Source: Lacticaseibacillus porcinae (GTDB lineage Bacteria > Bacillota > Bacilli > Lactobacillales > Lactobacillaceae). From it: a stretch of 64,000 nt of DNA. The notes under the pieces are model-generated. The model saw only the letters and a program-made list of their open reading frames with translations. It was not told the DNA's origin and searched no databases. Positions 9,436 to 16,886 of this stretch are shown one piece after another. Both the position numbers and the translations under genes were made by a program. Position 1 is the first letter of the stretch, and each line of letters starts with the position of its first letter. The stretch spans positions 1-64,000 of the forward strand of contig NZ_RHNS01000007.1 of NCBI RefSeq assembly GCF_003946305.1. Reading direction: 5' to 3'.

Positions 9436-9479
9436 TTGACAGCTGTCAGTGGCAACGCTTGCAACCATCGCGGTATAAT
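9436..9479 (+). promoter_or_regulatory. Dha operon promoter region with cre-like site and a palindrome
   Basis: A perfect 12-bp palindrome TGACAGCTGTCA (9437-9448), a cre-like TGGCAACGCTTGCA (9450-9463, fits TGNNANCGNTNNCA), and a TATAAT -10 box (9474-9479). Catabolite control through CcpA and a second regulator acting at the palindrome are inferred. Confidence 0.55.
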
Positions 9480-9514
9480 GAAATCAGCGTCAAACAGAAA
9501 GGAATGTGATCCTC

Positions 9515-10510
9515 TTGAAAAAAATTATTAATGATCCTGCCGCAGTCGTTCCCGAAATGGTCGATGGTTTGGTGCGTGCCTATCCTCAAATTCTAGAACA
9601 AATTCCTGATACTACCGCAGTCGTTCGCGCAGACAAAGCGTCAATGGTAGGCAAAGTCGCCGTGATCTCAGGTGGCGGCTCTGGTCACGAACCCACCCAC
9701 GCTGGATTTGTCGGCAAAGGGATGTTATCTGCCGCAGTTTGTGGGCAAGTCTTCACCTCCCCGACCCCTGATCAAATCTATGAAGCGATCAAGGCCTCTG
9801 ATCAAGGTCGCGGCGTTTTCATGGTGGTCAAAAACTATTCTGGTGACGTCATGAACTTCGACATGGCCAAAGACATGGCGGAAATGGATGATATCCAAGT
9901 CGCTTCCATTGTGGTCGATGATGACATTGCCGTTGAGAATTCGTTGTACACCCAAGGTCGCCGTGGCGTAGCTGGGACTTTGTTCATGCACAAGATCTTA
10001 GGCCACGCCGCACAAAATGGTGCTAGCCTTGACGACTTATCTAAACTTGCCGCAGCGGTGTTACCACATATCAACACCGTTGCCGTCGCCTTGTCCGCTG
10101 CGACAGTGCCAGAAGCGGGGAAGCCTGGTTTCACCTTAGCTGAAGACGAAATCGAATATGGTGTCGGCATTCACTCAGAGCCTGGTTATCGTCGTGAAAA
10201 ACTACGTCCAAGTAAAGCCCTGGTCGCAGAATTGCTTGAAAAGCTCGACGACTCGCTGCATTTAGATTCTGACAAGCAATATGCAGTGCTCGTCAACGGC
10301 ATGGGCGCAACACCGTTGATGGAACAATACATTTTTAGCCATGATTTGTTTGATGCGTTAGCGGTGAAAAATATCACCCCAGCGTTCACCAAAGTCGGCA
10401 ACCTCATGACTTCCATCGATATGGCCGGCATCAGTTTAACAATTTTTGAATTGGCGGATCCTGAATGGTTGGCAGCCTTGCAGGCACCAGTTGAAACCAT
10501 TGCATGGTAA
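9515..10510 (+). CDS. dhaK: Dihydroxyacetone kinase, Dha-binding subunit DhaK
   Basis: 331 residues from the TTG start at 9515, chosen because family proteins begin MKKIIN; a GTG at 9506 would add three residues but sits too close to AAAGGA. DhaK binds dihydroxyacetone covalently through a His, here about residue 220 in VGIHSEPG. GGGSGHEPTHAG and FTSPTPDQIYEA are family signatures. It passes Dha to the ATP/ADP-carrying DhaL. First gene of dhaK-dhaL-dhaM-glpF. Expected role is conversion of Dha to DHAP using PEP. Confidence 0.95.
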   Translation: MKKIINDPAAVVPEMVDGLVRAYPQILEQIPDTTAVVRADKASMVGKVAVISGGGSGHEPTHAGFVGKGMLSAAVCGQVFTSPTPDQIYEAIKASDQGRGVFMVVKNYSGDVMNFDMAKDMAEMDDIQVASIVVDDDIAVENSLYTQGRRGVAGTLFMHKILGHAAQNGASLDDLSKLAAAVLPHINTVAVALSAATVPEAGKPGFTLAEDEIEYGVGIHSEPGYRREKLRPSKALVAELLEKLDDSLHLDSDKQYAVLVNGMGATPLMEQYIFSHDLFDALAVKNITPAFTKVGNLMTSIDMAGISLTIFELADPEWLAALQAPVETIAW

Positions 10511-10525
10511 GAAAGAAGGCATTGT

Positions 10526-11110
10526 ATGTTAACTCCTGAAATCGCTCGTTTATGGTTAGAAAACTTTGCCACTTTGATCGACACCAACAAAGCGCATTTA
10601 TCTGATCTGGATACGCCGATCGGTGACGCCGACCACGGCAACAATATGGCCCGCGGCATGCAAGCATTAACGGAAGCGTTAGCCGCAAAACCTGATCTTG
10701 ATTTAGCCGGCGTCTTTAAAACTAGCGCAATGGCATTGATCTCAAAAGTTGGCGGCGCTAGCGGTCCTTTATATGGGACAGCATTTTTGGAAATGGCCAA
10801 AGCTGCTAAAAATTCCGCCGACTTGCCAACCTTGCTAGATGCGGCACTTGCCGGGGTGATCAAACGTGGTGGCGCCCAAGTTGGTGATAAAACAATGGTG
10901 GATGCTTGGACACCACTAGTAAAAGCGGTACATGACGGTACTTTGTCGCAAGCCGTGATCGACGAAGCTGTGGCAACCACTGAACCGCTAGTCGCAAAGA
11001 AAGGCCGCGCAGCATATCTTGGTGAACGCGGGATCGGCCATCGCGACCCCGGCGCTGAAAGTACCGGCTACTTGTTTGCAGCCTTACTACAAACGGAGGG
11101 CGCGCTATGA
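10526..11110 (+). CDS. dhaL: Dihydroxyacetone kinase, nucleotide-binding subunit DhaL
   Basis: 194 residues. Signature DTPIGDADHGNNMARG provides the Asp residues that bind Mg2+-ADP. GGASGPLYGTAFL and GIGHRDPGAESTGYL are further DhaL blocks. DhaL holds a permanently bound nucleotide that is rephosphorylated by DhaM and transfers phosphate to Dha on DhaK. It starts 15 bp after dhaK and overlaps dhaM by 4 bp, indicating translational coupling. Confidence 0.95.
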   Translation: MLTPEIARLWLENFATLIDTNKAHLSDLDTPIGDADHGNNMARGMQALTEALAAKPDLDLAGVFKTSAMALISKVGGASGPLYGTAFLEMAKAAKNSADLPTLLDAALAGVIKRGGAQVGDKTMVDAWTPLVKAVHDGTLSQAVIDEAVATTEPLVAKKGRAAYLGERGIGHRDPGAESTGYLFAALLQTEGAL

Positions 11111-11475
11111 CTTACGGCATCGTGATCGTTTCGCATGTTCCAGAAATCGCTAGCGGCTTACCTAAGTTGTTGCAACAAGTCGCCCCTCACCTCAGCATCA
11201 CCTACGCTGGCGGTACTGACGATGGCGACATCGGCACCAGCATGGCTAAAATCTCTGCTGCCTTTGGAGAAAACACGGCAGCTGAACTGCTCGCCTTTTA
11301 CGATTTGGGATCAGCGAAAATGAATTTAGAGATGGCCATCGAATTTGCTGACAAGCCGGTGCATTTATATGATACGGCGTTGATCGAAGGCGCGTATACC
11401 GCAGCGACGTTGCTTGAAGCTGGTGTCAGTTTGTCTGACGTGGAAAAACAATTGCAACCGTTGGTGATCAAATAA
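11107..11475 (+). CDS. dhaM: PTS-dependent dihydroxyacetone kinase phosphotransferase subunit DhaM
   Basis: 122 residues, the short EIIA-Man-like form found in Firmicutes, without the HPr and EI-like domains of the E. coli protein. The phosphoryl-accepting His is His10 in VIVSHVPEIASGL. GGTDDGDIGTS is the usual second block. It takes phosphate from HPr and re-charges DhaL-ADP. ATGA overlap with dhaL. Confidence 0.95.
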   Translation: MTYGIVIVSHVPEIASGLPKLLQQVAPHLSITYAGGTDDGDIGTSMAKISAAFGENTAAELLAFYDLGSAKMNLEMAIEFADKPVHLYDTALIEGAYTAATLLEAGVSLSDVEKQLQPLVIK

Positions 11476-11488
11476 GGAGGAACCACTT

Positions 11489-12196
11489 ATGAACGGATTT
11501 CTTGGCGAATTTCTCGGCACCATGGTGTTGATCGTCTTTGGCGTTGGGTGCGGGGCTGGCAACAGTCTCAAAGGCACCTTTTCCCAAAAGCAAAACTGGA
11601 CTTTCATTTCATTGGCATGGGGCATGGCGGTGACCTTCGGGGTATATGTTGCCGGACAATTCGGCGCTGATGGCCATTTAAACCCTGCCGTCACCCTCGC
11701 TTTTGCGGCATTCGGCTTTTTCCCATGGGATCAAGTGCTCCCTTACTTGCTGGGACAATTCTTAGGGGCATTCGTTGGGGCAGCAATCGTCATCGTGCAA
11801 TATTATCCCCATTTCAAAGCAGCGAAAACGCCTGATGACGGCAACTCAGTCGGGATCTTTGCCACTGGTCCTGCGATCCCTAATCCGCTGTTCAACTTTT
11901 TAAGCGAAACCATTGCGACCTTCTTCTTTATTTTTACCTTGTTGAACCTCGGGGACTTCACCAAAGGCTTGAAGCCATTGATCGTCGGGTTGTTGATCAT
12001 GGTGGTCGGCCAAACGCTTGGTGGCACCACCGGATTTGCGTTGAACCCAGCGCGGGACTTGTCGCCACGATTAGCTTATGCAATTTTGCCAGTGCCGAAC
12101 AAGTCTGATGCTAACTGGGGTTACGCCTGGGTCCCAATTTGCGGTCCGATCGTTGGTGGACTGTTAGCAGCTGCCTTGCAAGCAGCACTGATTTAA
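11489..12196 (+). CDS. glpF: Aquaglyceroporin / glycerol facilitator
   Basis: 235 residues with six membrane segments and the two NPA half-helices: LNPAVTLAFAAFG and LNPARDLSPRL. The Asp after the second NPAR motif is typical of glycerol-conducting members. The gene is 13 bp after dhaM with its own AGGAGG, so it belongs to the Dha operon and probably lets glycerol or dihydroxyacetone in for DhaKLM. A terminator follows. Confidence 0.92.
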   Translation: MNGFLGEFLGTMVLIVFGVGCGAGNSLKGTFSQKQNWTFISLAWGMAVTFGVYVAGQFGADGHLNPAVTLAFAAFGFFPWDQVLPYLLGQFLGAFVGAAIVIVQYYPHFKAAKTPDDGNSVGIFATGPAIPNPLFNFLSETIATFFFIFTLLNLGDFTKGLKPLIVGLLIMVVGQTLGGTTGFALNPARDLSPRLAYAILPVPNKSDANWGYAWVPICGPIVGGLLAAALQAALI

Positions 12197-12204
12197 AGCC
12201 ATAC

Positions 12205-12242
12205 AAAAGTCGCCTCGAAAAATCATTCGAGACGACTTTTTG
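12205..12242 (+). terminator. Rho-independent terminator of dhaKLM-glpF
   Basis: AAAAGTCG-CTCGA ... TCGAG-CGACTTTT stem with T run, 9 nt after the glpF stop. Confidence 0.85.
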
Positions 12243-12251
12243 TTTGCGATT

Positions 12252-12660
12252 GGTAAAAAGGCACAACAAATCCACGAAACAAGATTCTGCTTCGTGGATT
12301 TGCGGCTTTTATGCCATTCAATTACGTTCATGCAGTATCAAGCATTTCAAGGACGTTGCTGCGGGCCTTGGCTTATTAGACCTCAACCGCGTTCGTTGCT
12401 AATCGGCTTTGCACTGCCTTTCGCAAACAGACGTCGCCTTGCGTCTCACGTCACCGTGAGGGCACTACTCCCGGCTGTAACTGGTTTGAGTCCACGACTG
12501 GGACCCTTCAGTACCGGCACTTTGGAACTGGAGATCTAGCAGCGCTCGACAGTTAAGCCCAGATGCTACGGGATGGTCTCCGAGAGTTTAGCGGGCACTT
12601 CCACCCGTCGCGAAGTGATACGAGTGACCTGCGCTCAGCCACTCACTCCTCATAGAATTC
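12252..12660 (-). ncRNA. Candidate structured non-coding RNA, ~410 nt, family not recognised
   Basis: A GC-rich stretch without a plausible gene, bounded on the minus strand by a promoter (TTGACT 12690-12695, 17-bp spacer, TATCAT 12667-12672) and a hairpin with perfect 12-bp arms (12267-12278 with 12291-12302) followed 7 nt later by five T. Inside are local stems such as GAGTGA/TCACTC near the 5' end and CTCACG-GTGA-CGTGAG with a GNRA-type tetraloop (about 12443-12458). Size suggests RNase P RNA or tmRNA, but the conserved GAGGAAAGTCC/ACAGAA of RNase P and GATTCGAC of tmRNA are missing. I cannot name it. Confidence 0.65.
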
Positions 12661-12666
12661 GACATC

Positions 12667-12695
12667 ATGATAACGTCTTCATAAACCAAAGTCAA
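12667..12695 (-). promoter_or_regulatory. Promoter of the 12.3-12.7 kb candidate RNA
   Basis: -35 TTGACT and -10 TATCAT separated by 17 bp on the minus strand; the predicted start is near 12660. Confidence 0.65.
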
Positions 12696-12721
12696 GTATT
12701 TTGTGTAAGCTTATGTGTTGC

Positions 12722-13195
12722 TCACAAATTTTTGACAAAGAAATGATCCATCGTGGTGTGCGGCCCCACATGCATTGGCCCAGTTAATGGCGTCCAACCA
12801 GCATTGGTATAAAGCTGGATCGCCGCTTTCAAGTTATGATGCGTCTCCAAATATAATTGAGTGTAGCCTGCCGCTTTGGCGCCTGATTCGACTTGTGCCA
12901 TCAATTGATGCGCTGCGCCGTGACCGCGGGCATCAGGATTGACATAGAGTTTTTGTAACTCAGCGGTGTCGTCTTGATATTCCGCAAAGCCACACCCGGC
13001 TAGTACCTGATCTAAATCGTCGACCAATACCCAATAACCGCGTTTGGTATTAGCCGTGTAATAATGATATAAATCATCAAGTTGAGGATCATAATAAGCG
13101 GTGCCAGGCTGTTTTAAACCTGCCGCGGCTAAACAGGTTCGCACTAAATGAGCGACGGCTTGATTATCTTTTGCTTCCATTCGACGGATTGTCAT
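12722..13195 (-). CDS. GNAT family N-acetyltransferase
   Basis: 157 residues from ATG 13195, which gives the typical length and begins MTIRRMEAKDN; upstream in-frame starts add a basic tail without a ribosome site. The acetyl-CoA loop is LYVNPDARGHGAAHQLM, followed by the beta5/alpha4 block LYLETHHNLKAAIQLYTNAGW. Substrate unknown. Divergent from the next GNAT gene and downstream of nothing on its strand. Confidence 0.85.
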   Translation of the reverse strand: MTIRRMEAKDNQAVAHLVRTCLAAAGLKQPGTAYYDPQLDDLYHYYTANTKRGYWVLVDDLDQVLAGCGFAEYQDDTAELQKLYVNPDARGHGAAHQLMAQVESGAKAAGYTQLYLETHHNLKAAIQLYTNAGWTPLTGPMHVGPHTTMDHFFVKNL

Positions 13196-13314
13196 TGCAA
13201 CACGTGCTTTCTGTGAATCATTTTCACTAGTTTTTAACCTCAATCTTCGCATAATGCACCGAGAAGTCAACGACTATGCTAAACTTAGAGCAGAATAAAT
13301 GAAGAAGGCTATTT

Positions 13315-13851
13315 ATGTTTACTTACCGAATTGATGATGAAATCTCCCTTGCCTTACCGCGACCTGAAGCTGACGCCGCACCGCTGTTTGCGTTAGTCGA
13401 CCACGACCGTGACACTTTAGGTCAATATCTACCTTGGGTGCCAGGAATGTTGACAGTGGATGATGAAGCGCGCTTTTTGCAAATGACCCTTGAACATTAT
13501 GCCTCAGGTCAAAGCCTTAACACCGTGATCCACTATGGGGATGCAGTTGCTGGGATGATCAGCTTCAATCACCTTGATCACTTGAATCATCAAGCGGACA
13601 TCGGCTATTGGCTCGGGACTGAATTTCACGGTTTGAACATCATGCACCGCGCAGTGTCTGGCATGTGTGCGTTAGGCTTTGTTGATTATGATTTGAACCG
13701 TTTGATCATTCGCGCCGCTGTCGACAATGCACCGTCGAATCACGTCGCTCAAAAAGCAGGATTTACGCTTGAAGCGCGACTGCGAGAAGCCGAGTTGTTA
13801 GCAGATGGGTATCATGACGAAAACCAATATTCACGTTTGAAAAATGATTAA
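13315..13851 (+). CDS. GNAT acetyltransferase of the RimJ/RimL (ribosomal-protein-serine) type
   Basis: 178 residues. Family features are IGYWLGTEFHGLNIMHRAV (acetyl-CoA site), DYDLNRLIIRAAVDNAPSNHVAQKAGFTLEARLRE, all typical of RimL-like N-terminal acetyltransferases. Start ATG 13315 is preceded by AAGAAGG. Likely acetylates a ribosomal or other protein N-terminus, but the target is not deducible. Confidence 0.88.
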   Translation: MFTYRIDDEISLALPRPEADAAPLFALVDHDRDTLGQYLPWVPGMLTVDDEARFLQMTLEHYASGQSLNTVIHYGDAVAGMISFNHLDHLNHQADIGYWLGTEFHGLNIMHRAVSGMCALGFVDYDLNRLIIRAAVDNAPSNHVAQKAGFTLEARLREAELLADGYHDENQYSRLKND

Positions 13852-13854
13852 AAC

Positions 13855-13886
13855 AAAAAATTCACGCTGGCTGGCGTGAATTTTTT
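13855..13886. terminator. Bidirectional terminator between convergent genes
   Basis: AAAAAATTCACGC...GCGTGAATTTTTT, T runs on both strands; serves the RimL-like gene (+) and the membrane protein gene (-). Confidence 0.85.
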
Positions 13887-14472
13887 AGTAAGCAGAGATA
13901 TTGGTCAACAGCAACCGGCCATCTTCTGCATAAGCCAGTGACCACACTTCTGTAAATCGCGTGATCAAGGCATCATCGCGAGTCGCAGCGTTAGCTTGTT
14001 CAGTCCGACTGGCAATCGTGAAATAAGTTTTCGCTTGGGCGGTGACCACCACTTTAGGATGATCCACATCCCCATCGCCTGCTTGGGTGTCGACGATCAC
14101 CAAGCCATCCATATGTAAGGTTTTGCCAGCATGGGCCCATTGCGTGATCTGCGTTTGCAACTGATGCAAACCACTGGGTGTTGCATGTTGGGCGAGAGTT
14201 TCGAGATCTTGTTCAAGGCGCGTGGTTTGAATTTGATAAAACAGCGTCGAGAATTGTTCAGCAAGATCTTGATCGATCGGTGCAACCGGTATTGCCCGAG
14301 CCGATGGTTGTTCTGCAGTTTGTGTGCGTCGCCGCCACAACCACCACAACACCAGCAATACCACGATCACCAACACACCGCTGCCACCAAGGCTGCCGAC
14401 GCGACCGCGCATCAACATCCGCCGCCCCATCATCCGGGTGATGCGACCCATCCCCATCACTAATTCAAACAT
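13885..14472 (-). CDS. Membrane-anchored protein with Tim44/NTF2-like C-terminal domain
   Basis: 195 residues from ATG 14472 (AAAGGAGG, 9-nt spacing). A Met/Arg/Gly-rich N-terminus (GRITRMMGRRMLMRGR) precedes one membrane helix at about 31-47 (VLVIVVLLVLWWLW). The C-terminal ~120 residues alternate helix and strand and end in a pattern like Tim44/NTF2-like domains (VKTYFTIASR...ITRFTEVWSLAY). The domain call is tentative. It overlaps the thioredoxin gene by 8 bp, so the two are coupled. Confidence 0.7.
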   Translation of the reverse strand: MFELVMGMGRITRMMGRRMLMRGRVGSLGGSGVLVIVVLLVLWWLWRRRTQTAEQPSARAIPVAPIDQDLAEQFSTLFYQIQTTRLEQDLETLAQHATPSGLHQLQTQITQWAHAGKTLHMDGLVIVDTQAGDGDVDHPKVVVTAQAKTYFTIASRTEQANAATRDDALITRFTEVWSLAYAEDGRLLLTNISAY

Positions 14473-14806
14473 TGGCAACCGCCTCCTTTAAGGCATGATC
14501 AAGCAATGCTTGCACGCGACTGGCTGGTTGCGCCCCGAAGAAATGCCCAATGATCTGACCATTTTGTTTGATCAAGACAGTTGGCGCAGACTTAACGCCG
14601 ATGGCTTCAGCGACTTGAAAGTCTTGATTGATCGACAAGGCAACAAATTTGATCGATCGGTTTTGAGGCAGGTTGGCCAAATGCGACAACACGGCATCCA
14701 TACGCTCACAACCTGGGCAAAAGTCCATGCGAAAATCCACCACAACAATACCTGTCGCAGTGGCTTTAGCATAATCACGATCATGAATCAATTGAATATT
14801 AGACAT
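14465..14806 (-). CDS. Thioredoxin-like protein
   Basis: 113 residues. The active site is CPGC in VVDFRMDFCPGCERMD; ordinary thioredoxins have CGPC, so the redox potential may differ. The cis-Pro loop is present (VKSAPTVLIKQNGQIIGHFFG). Cytosolic, no signal peptide. Start behind AAAGGAAGCG. Co-transcribed with the downstream membrane protein. Confidence 0.85.
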   Translation of the reverse strand: MSNIQLIHDRDYAKATATGIVVVDFRMDFCPGCERMDAVLSHLANLPQNRSIKFVALSINQDFQVAEAIGVKSAPTVLIKQNGQIIGHFFGAQPASRVQALLDHALKEAVANV

Positions 14807-14945
14807 GACAGTCGCTTCCTTTAACTTTAGTGTACGCCGGAAAATAAAGGTGGGCTAGTCAACTTTTGATAACTGTGGCGCGTTTTGCATTTTTTTAGGA
14901 ATTTCGTTTCCTAACGAGCGACAGCACAACTGCGATTTCATCATT

Positions 14946-14972
14946 AAAAAAGCACCCATTGAAATGGATGCC
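14946..14972 (-). terminator. Rho-independent terminator
   Basis: GGCATCCATT/ATGGGTGC stem followed by six T on the minus strand, just after the Ser/Glu-rich protein gene. Confidence 0.75.
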
Positions 14973-14978
14973 TTGCCT

Positions 14979-15638
14979 TTAGTTACTGCCATACCGCTCA
15001 TACGCGCAAAATGCTTGATAACCTTGCGCCTGTGCTTGGGCCAAGGTCATCGTTTGTGTCCCGCCATAACGCTGCAGCCCGCGACAGTTGGGATCTTTGT
15101 GATAACGTCCAGGAATTGCCGCACTGACATAAACCGTTTCACTTTGTGCAGTGTTTGGTACTGGCGCATAATCATAATGACGTTCAGTTGGTGCTTGTGA
15201 TGGTCGTGGATCTGAATAAGCATTCGCTGCTTGGCGACTGGCCTCGGCTGCACTTTCAGAAGCCGCTACCCGATCAGCTTCTGCTTGACTAGCTGCAGAC
15301 TGGCTGGCAGCAATTGACTGGCTTGTCGCGATCGATTCGCTTTCTGCAATCGACTCAGATTCAGCTTCGATTGACTCACTTTCAGATTCTGATGCTTCAG
15401 AATCGTCATCGTCGATTGGTTCTAAATCATCAGCGGTGACATCATCTGATGATTTTGACTGCGCTTCGGCCCTTGCTTGTCGATCAGTTTGCGCCTGACT
15501 AATTGATGCAACGAAAAATCCCAAACCCAAAACGATAACCACGACACCCGCTTTTTGCCATTTGGATTGGTTTGAAAACAATAATTTCACGCCACCTAAT
15601 AAACAAATCGTCATGACAATCAAATAAAAATACGTCAC
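14979..15638 (-). CDS. Membrane protein with Ser/Glu-rich linker and C-terminal two-Cys domain
   Basis: 219 residues from GTG 15638, selected because GGGGGA lies 7 nt upstream. Two short membrane helices at the N-terminus (about 3-17 and 25-47) are followed by an acidic low-complexity linker of SES/AES/SQS repeats (about 60-150). The C-terminal ~50 residues (YVSAAIPGRYHKDPNCRGLQRYGG...GYQAFCAYE) resemble the small Cys-containing, possibly metal-binding tail modules attached to competence- or nuclease-type surface proteins. No function can be assigned. Confidence 0.75.
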   Translation of the reverse strand: MTYFYLIVMTICLLGGVKLLFSNQSKWQKAGVVVIVLGLGFFVASISQAQTDRQARAEAQSKSSDDVTADDLEPIDDDDSEASESESESIEAESESIAESESIATSQSIAASQSAASQAEADRVAASESAAEASRQAANAYSDPRPSQAPTERHYDYAPVPNTAQSETVYVSAAIPGRYHKDPNCRGLQRYGGTQTMTLAQAQAQGYQAFCAYERYGSN

Positions 15639-15669
15639 GTAATATTCCCCCAAAGTTATATTTATGCCG

Positions 15670-15702
15670 AAAAAAAGATCCGCCTGCAGGTGCAGACGGA
15701 TC
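15670..15702 (-). terminator. Rho-independent terminator of gpmA
   Basis: GATCCGTCTGCA/TGCAGGCGGATC stem followed by T run on the minus strand. Confidence 0.85.
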
Positions 15703-15729
15703 GCCTGACTCAATGAGTCAGTTTTAGAA

Positions 15730-16422
15730 TTACTTGCCGAGCTTAGTCTTGTCAGTTACTTCCAACTTGTCGTTGAAGGTGTAGACAACTGGTTCGCCAG
15801 TAGCCATTTCCAAGTTGATGATATCATCATCGGAAATGTTTTCGATGTACTTAGTCAAAGCGCGCAAGGAGTTACCATGAGCGGCGATGATGACGTTCTT
15901 GCCGGCTAACAAGTCAGGGGCAATATGGTCTTCCCAGAATGGGATAACGCGTTCGAGGGTAACTTTAAGGTTTTCACCACCTGGCACGATGCGTGGGTCC
16001 AAGTTAGCGTAACGACGATCGTTAGCTGCGGAACCTTCGTCGTCAGCGCTCAATAATGGTGGCAAAGTATCGTAAGAACGACGCCAGATATGAACTTGTT
16101 CGTCGCCCCACTTTTCAGCAGCTTCAGCCTTGTTTTGGCCTTGTAAAGCGCCGTAATGACGTTCGTTCAAGCGCCAAGTCTTAGTTTCAGGAATCCAAAG
16201 TTGGTCGGATTCTTCAAGTGCAAAATGCAACGTCTTGATCGCACGAGTCAAAACAGAAGTGTACGCTTGGTCGAATTCAAGGCCAGCTTCTTTGATCTTA
16301 CGACCAGCTGCCTTTGCTTCTTCAACACCTTTGTCGCTTAAGTTAACGTCGACCCAGCCAGTGAACTGGTTAGACAAGTTCCATTCACTTTGACCGTGAC
16401 GGATAAGCACTAATTTTGCCAT
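15730..16422 (-). CDS. gpmA: 2,3-bisphosphoglycerate-dependent phosphoglycerate mutase
   Basis: 230 residues, full length. Glycolytic interconversion of 3- and 2-phosphoglycerate. The phosphohistidine motif is [10 protein letters not shown] (His about residue 8); [10 protein letters not shown] and [10 protein letters not shown] supply the remaining catalytic Glu and His. Codon choice is strongly biased compared with neighbours, as expected for a highly expressed glycolytic gene. Monocistronic, with a perfect inverted repeat upstream (16451-16467) and a terminator downstream. Confidence 0.96.
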   Translation of the reverse strand: MAKLVLIRHGQSEWNLSNQFTGWVDVNLSDKGVEEAKAAGRKIKEAGLEFDQAYTSVLTRAIKTLHFALEESDQLWIPETKTWRLNERHYGALQGQNKAEAAEKWGDEQVHIWRRSYDTLPPLLSADDEGSAANDRRYANLDPRIVPGGENLKVTLERVIPFWEDHIAPDLLAGKNVIIAAHGNSLRALTKYIENISDDDIINLEMATGEPVVYTFNDKLEVTDKTKLGK

Positions 16423-16450
16423 CTAGAGATTACCTCGCTTAATATTTTTA

Positions 16451-16467
16451 GTATCATCTTATGATAC
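16451..16467 (-). promoter_or_regulatory. Inverted repeat in the gpmA promoter region
   Basis: GTATCAT-CTT-ATGATAC, perfect 7-bp arms, about 30 bp upstream of the gpmA start; a likely operator or part of the -10 region. Confidence 0.45.
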
Positions 16468-16565
16468 CGCATTTTCAGAAATAACGCGACGTTCTTTAAA
16501 AAAATTTGCTATGATCAACGCGGACACGTTAGAATAATTGAAACGTCGTCATTTCGGAGGCTCCT

Positions 16566-16769
16566 ATGCGCAAGTTTTATCTCGCCGTTGGTGCGATTTT
16601 CATCCTCAGTGTGATCTACTTTATCGTTTACGTGAATTCGCTCACCTTACAAACTTTAGTCAATACTTCCACTGTTTGGGGCGGCGTGCATATCGCTGCT
16701 GATGTTGGTTTATTTGGCGGTGGCATCACCTTAATTTTGAAATTCGTCAGCATTTTACGCAAACACTGA
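16566..16769 (+). CDS. Small membrane protein, 67 residues
   Basis: Two predicted membrane helices (about 4-25 and 43-61), short basic ends. ATG 16566 is preceded by GGAGG with 5-nt spacing. No recognised family. It is convergent with the oxidoreductase gene, sharing a DnaA-box-containing terminator region. Confidence 0.75.
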   Translation: MRKFYLAVGAIFILSVIYFIVYVNSLTLQTLVNTSTVWGGVHIAADVGLFGGGITLILKFVSILRKH

Positions 16770-16779
16770 TCCACAGCGG

Positions 16780-16874
16780 TTATCCACTTTTCCACCACTT
16801 CAGGCAAATCACATATTCAAGTCAAAAAGTTATCCCCAAGCTCAAACAAAAATTGCGTTATCCACAGTGGATAA
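16780..16874. other. Cluster of DnaA-box-like sequences
   Basis: TTATCCACT (16780-16788), TTATCCCCA (16830-16838), TTATCCACA (16858-16866, perfect TTATNCACA) and the reverse-strand TTATCCACT (16866-16874) lie within 95 bp between convergent genes. No AT-rich unwinding region or dnaA/dnaN gene is nearby, so this is not an obvious origin. Confidence 0.5.
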
Positions 16875-16886
16875 CGCAATTTTTTA
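16848..16886. terminator. Bidirectional terminator containing two DnaA boxes
   Basis: TTGCGTTATCCAC-A-GTGGATAACGCAA with A/T runs on both sides, between the 67-residue protein gene and the oxidoreductase gene. Confidence 0.75.

Noticed and set aside
12252-12660. RNase P RNA (rnpB) or tmRNA (ssrA)
   Set aside because: Length and genomic form fit, but the universally conserved RNase P and tmRNA sequence blocks are not present on either strand.
16780-16874. Replication origin
   Set aside because: No dnaA, dnaN or AT-rich unwinding region, and the boxes lie between ordinary convergent genes.
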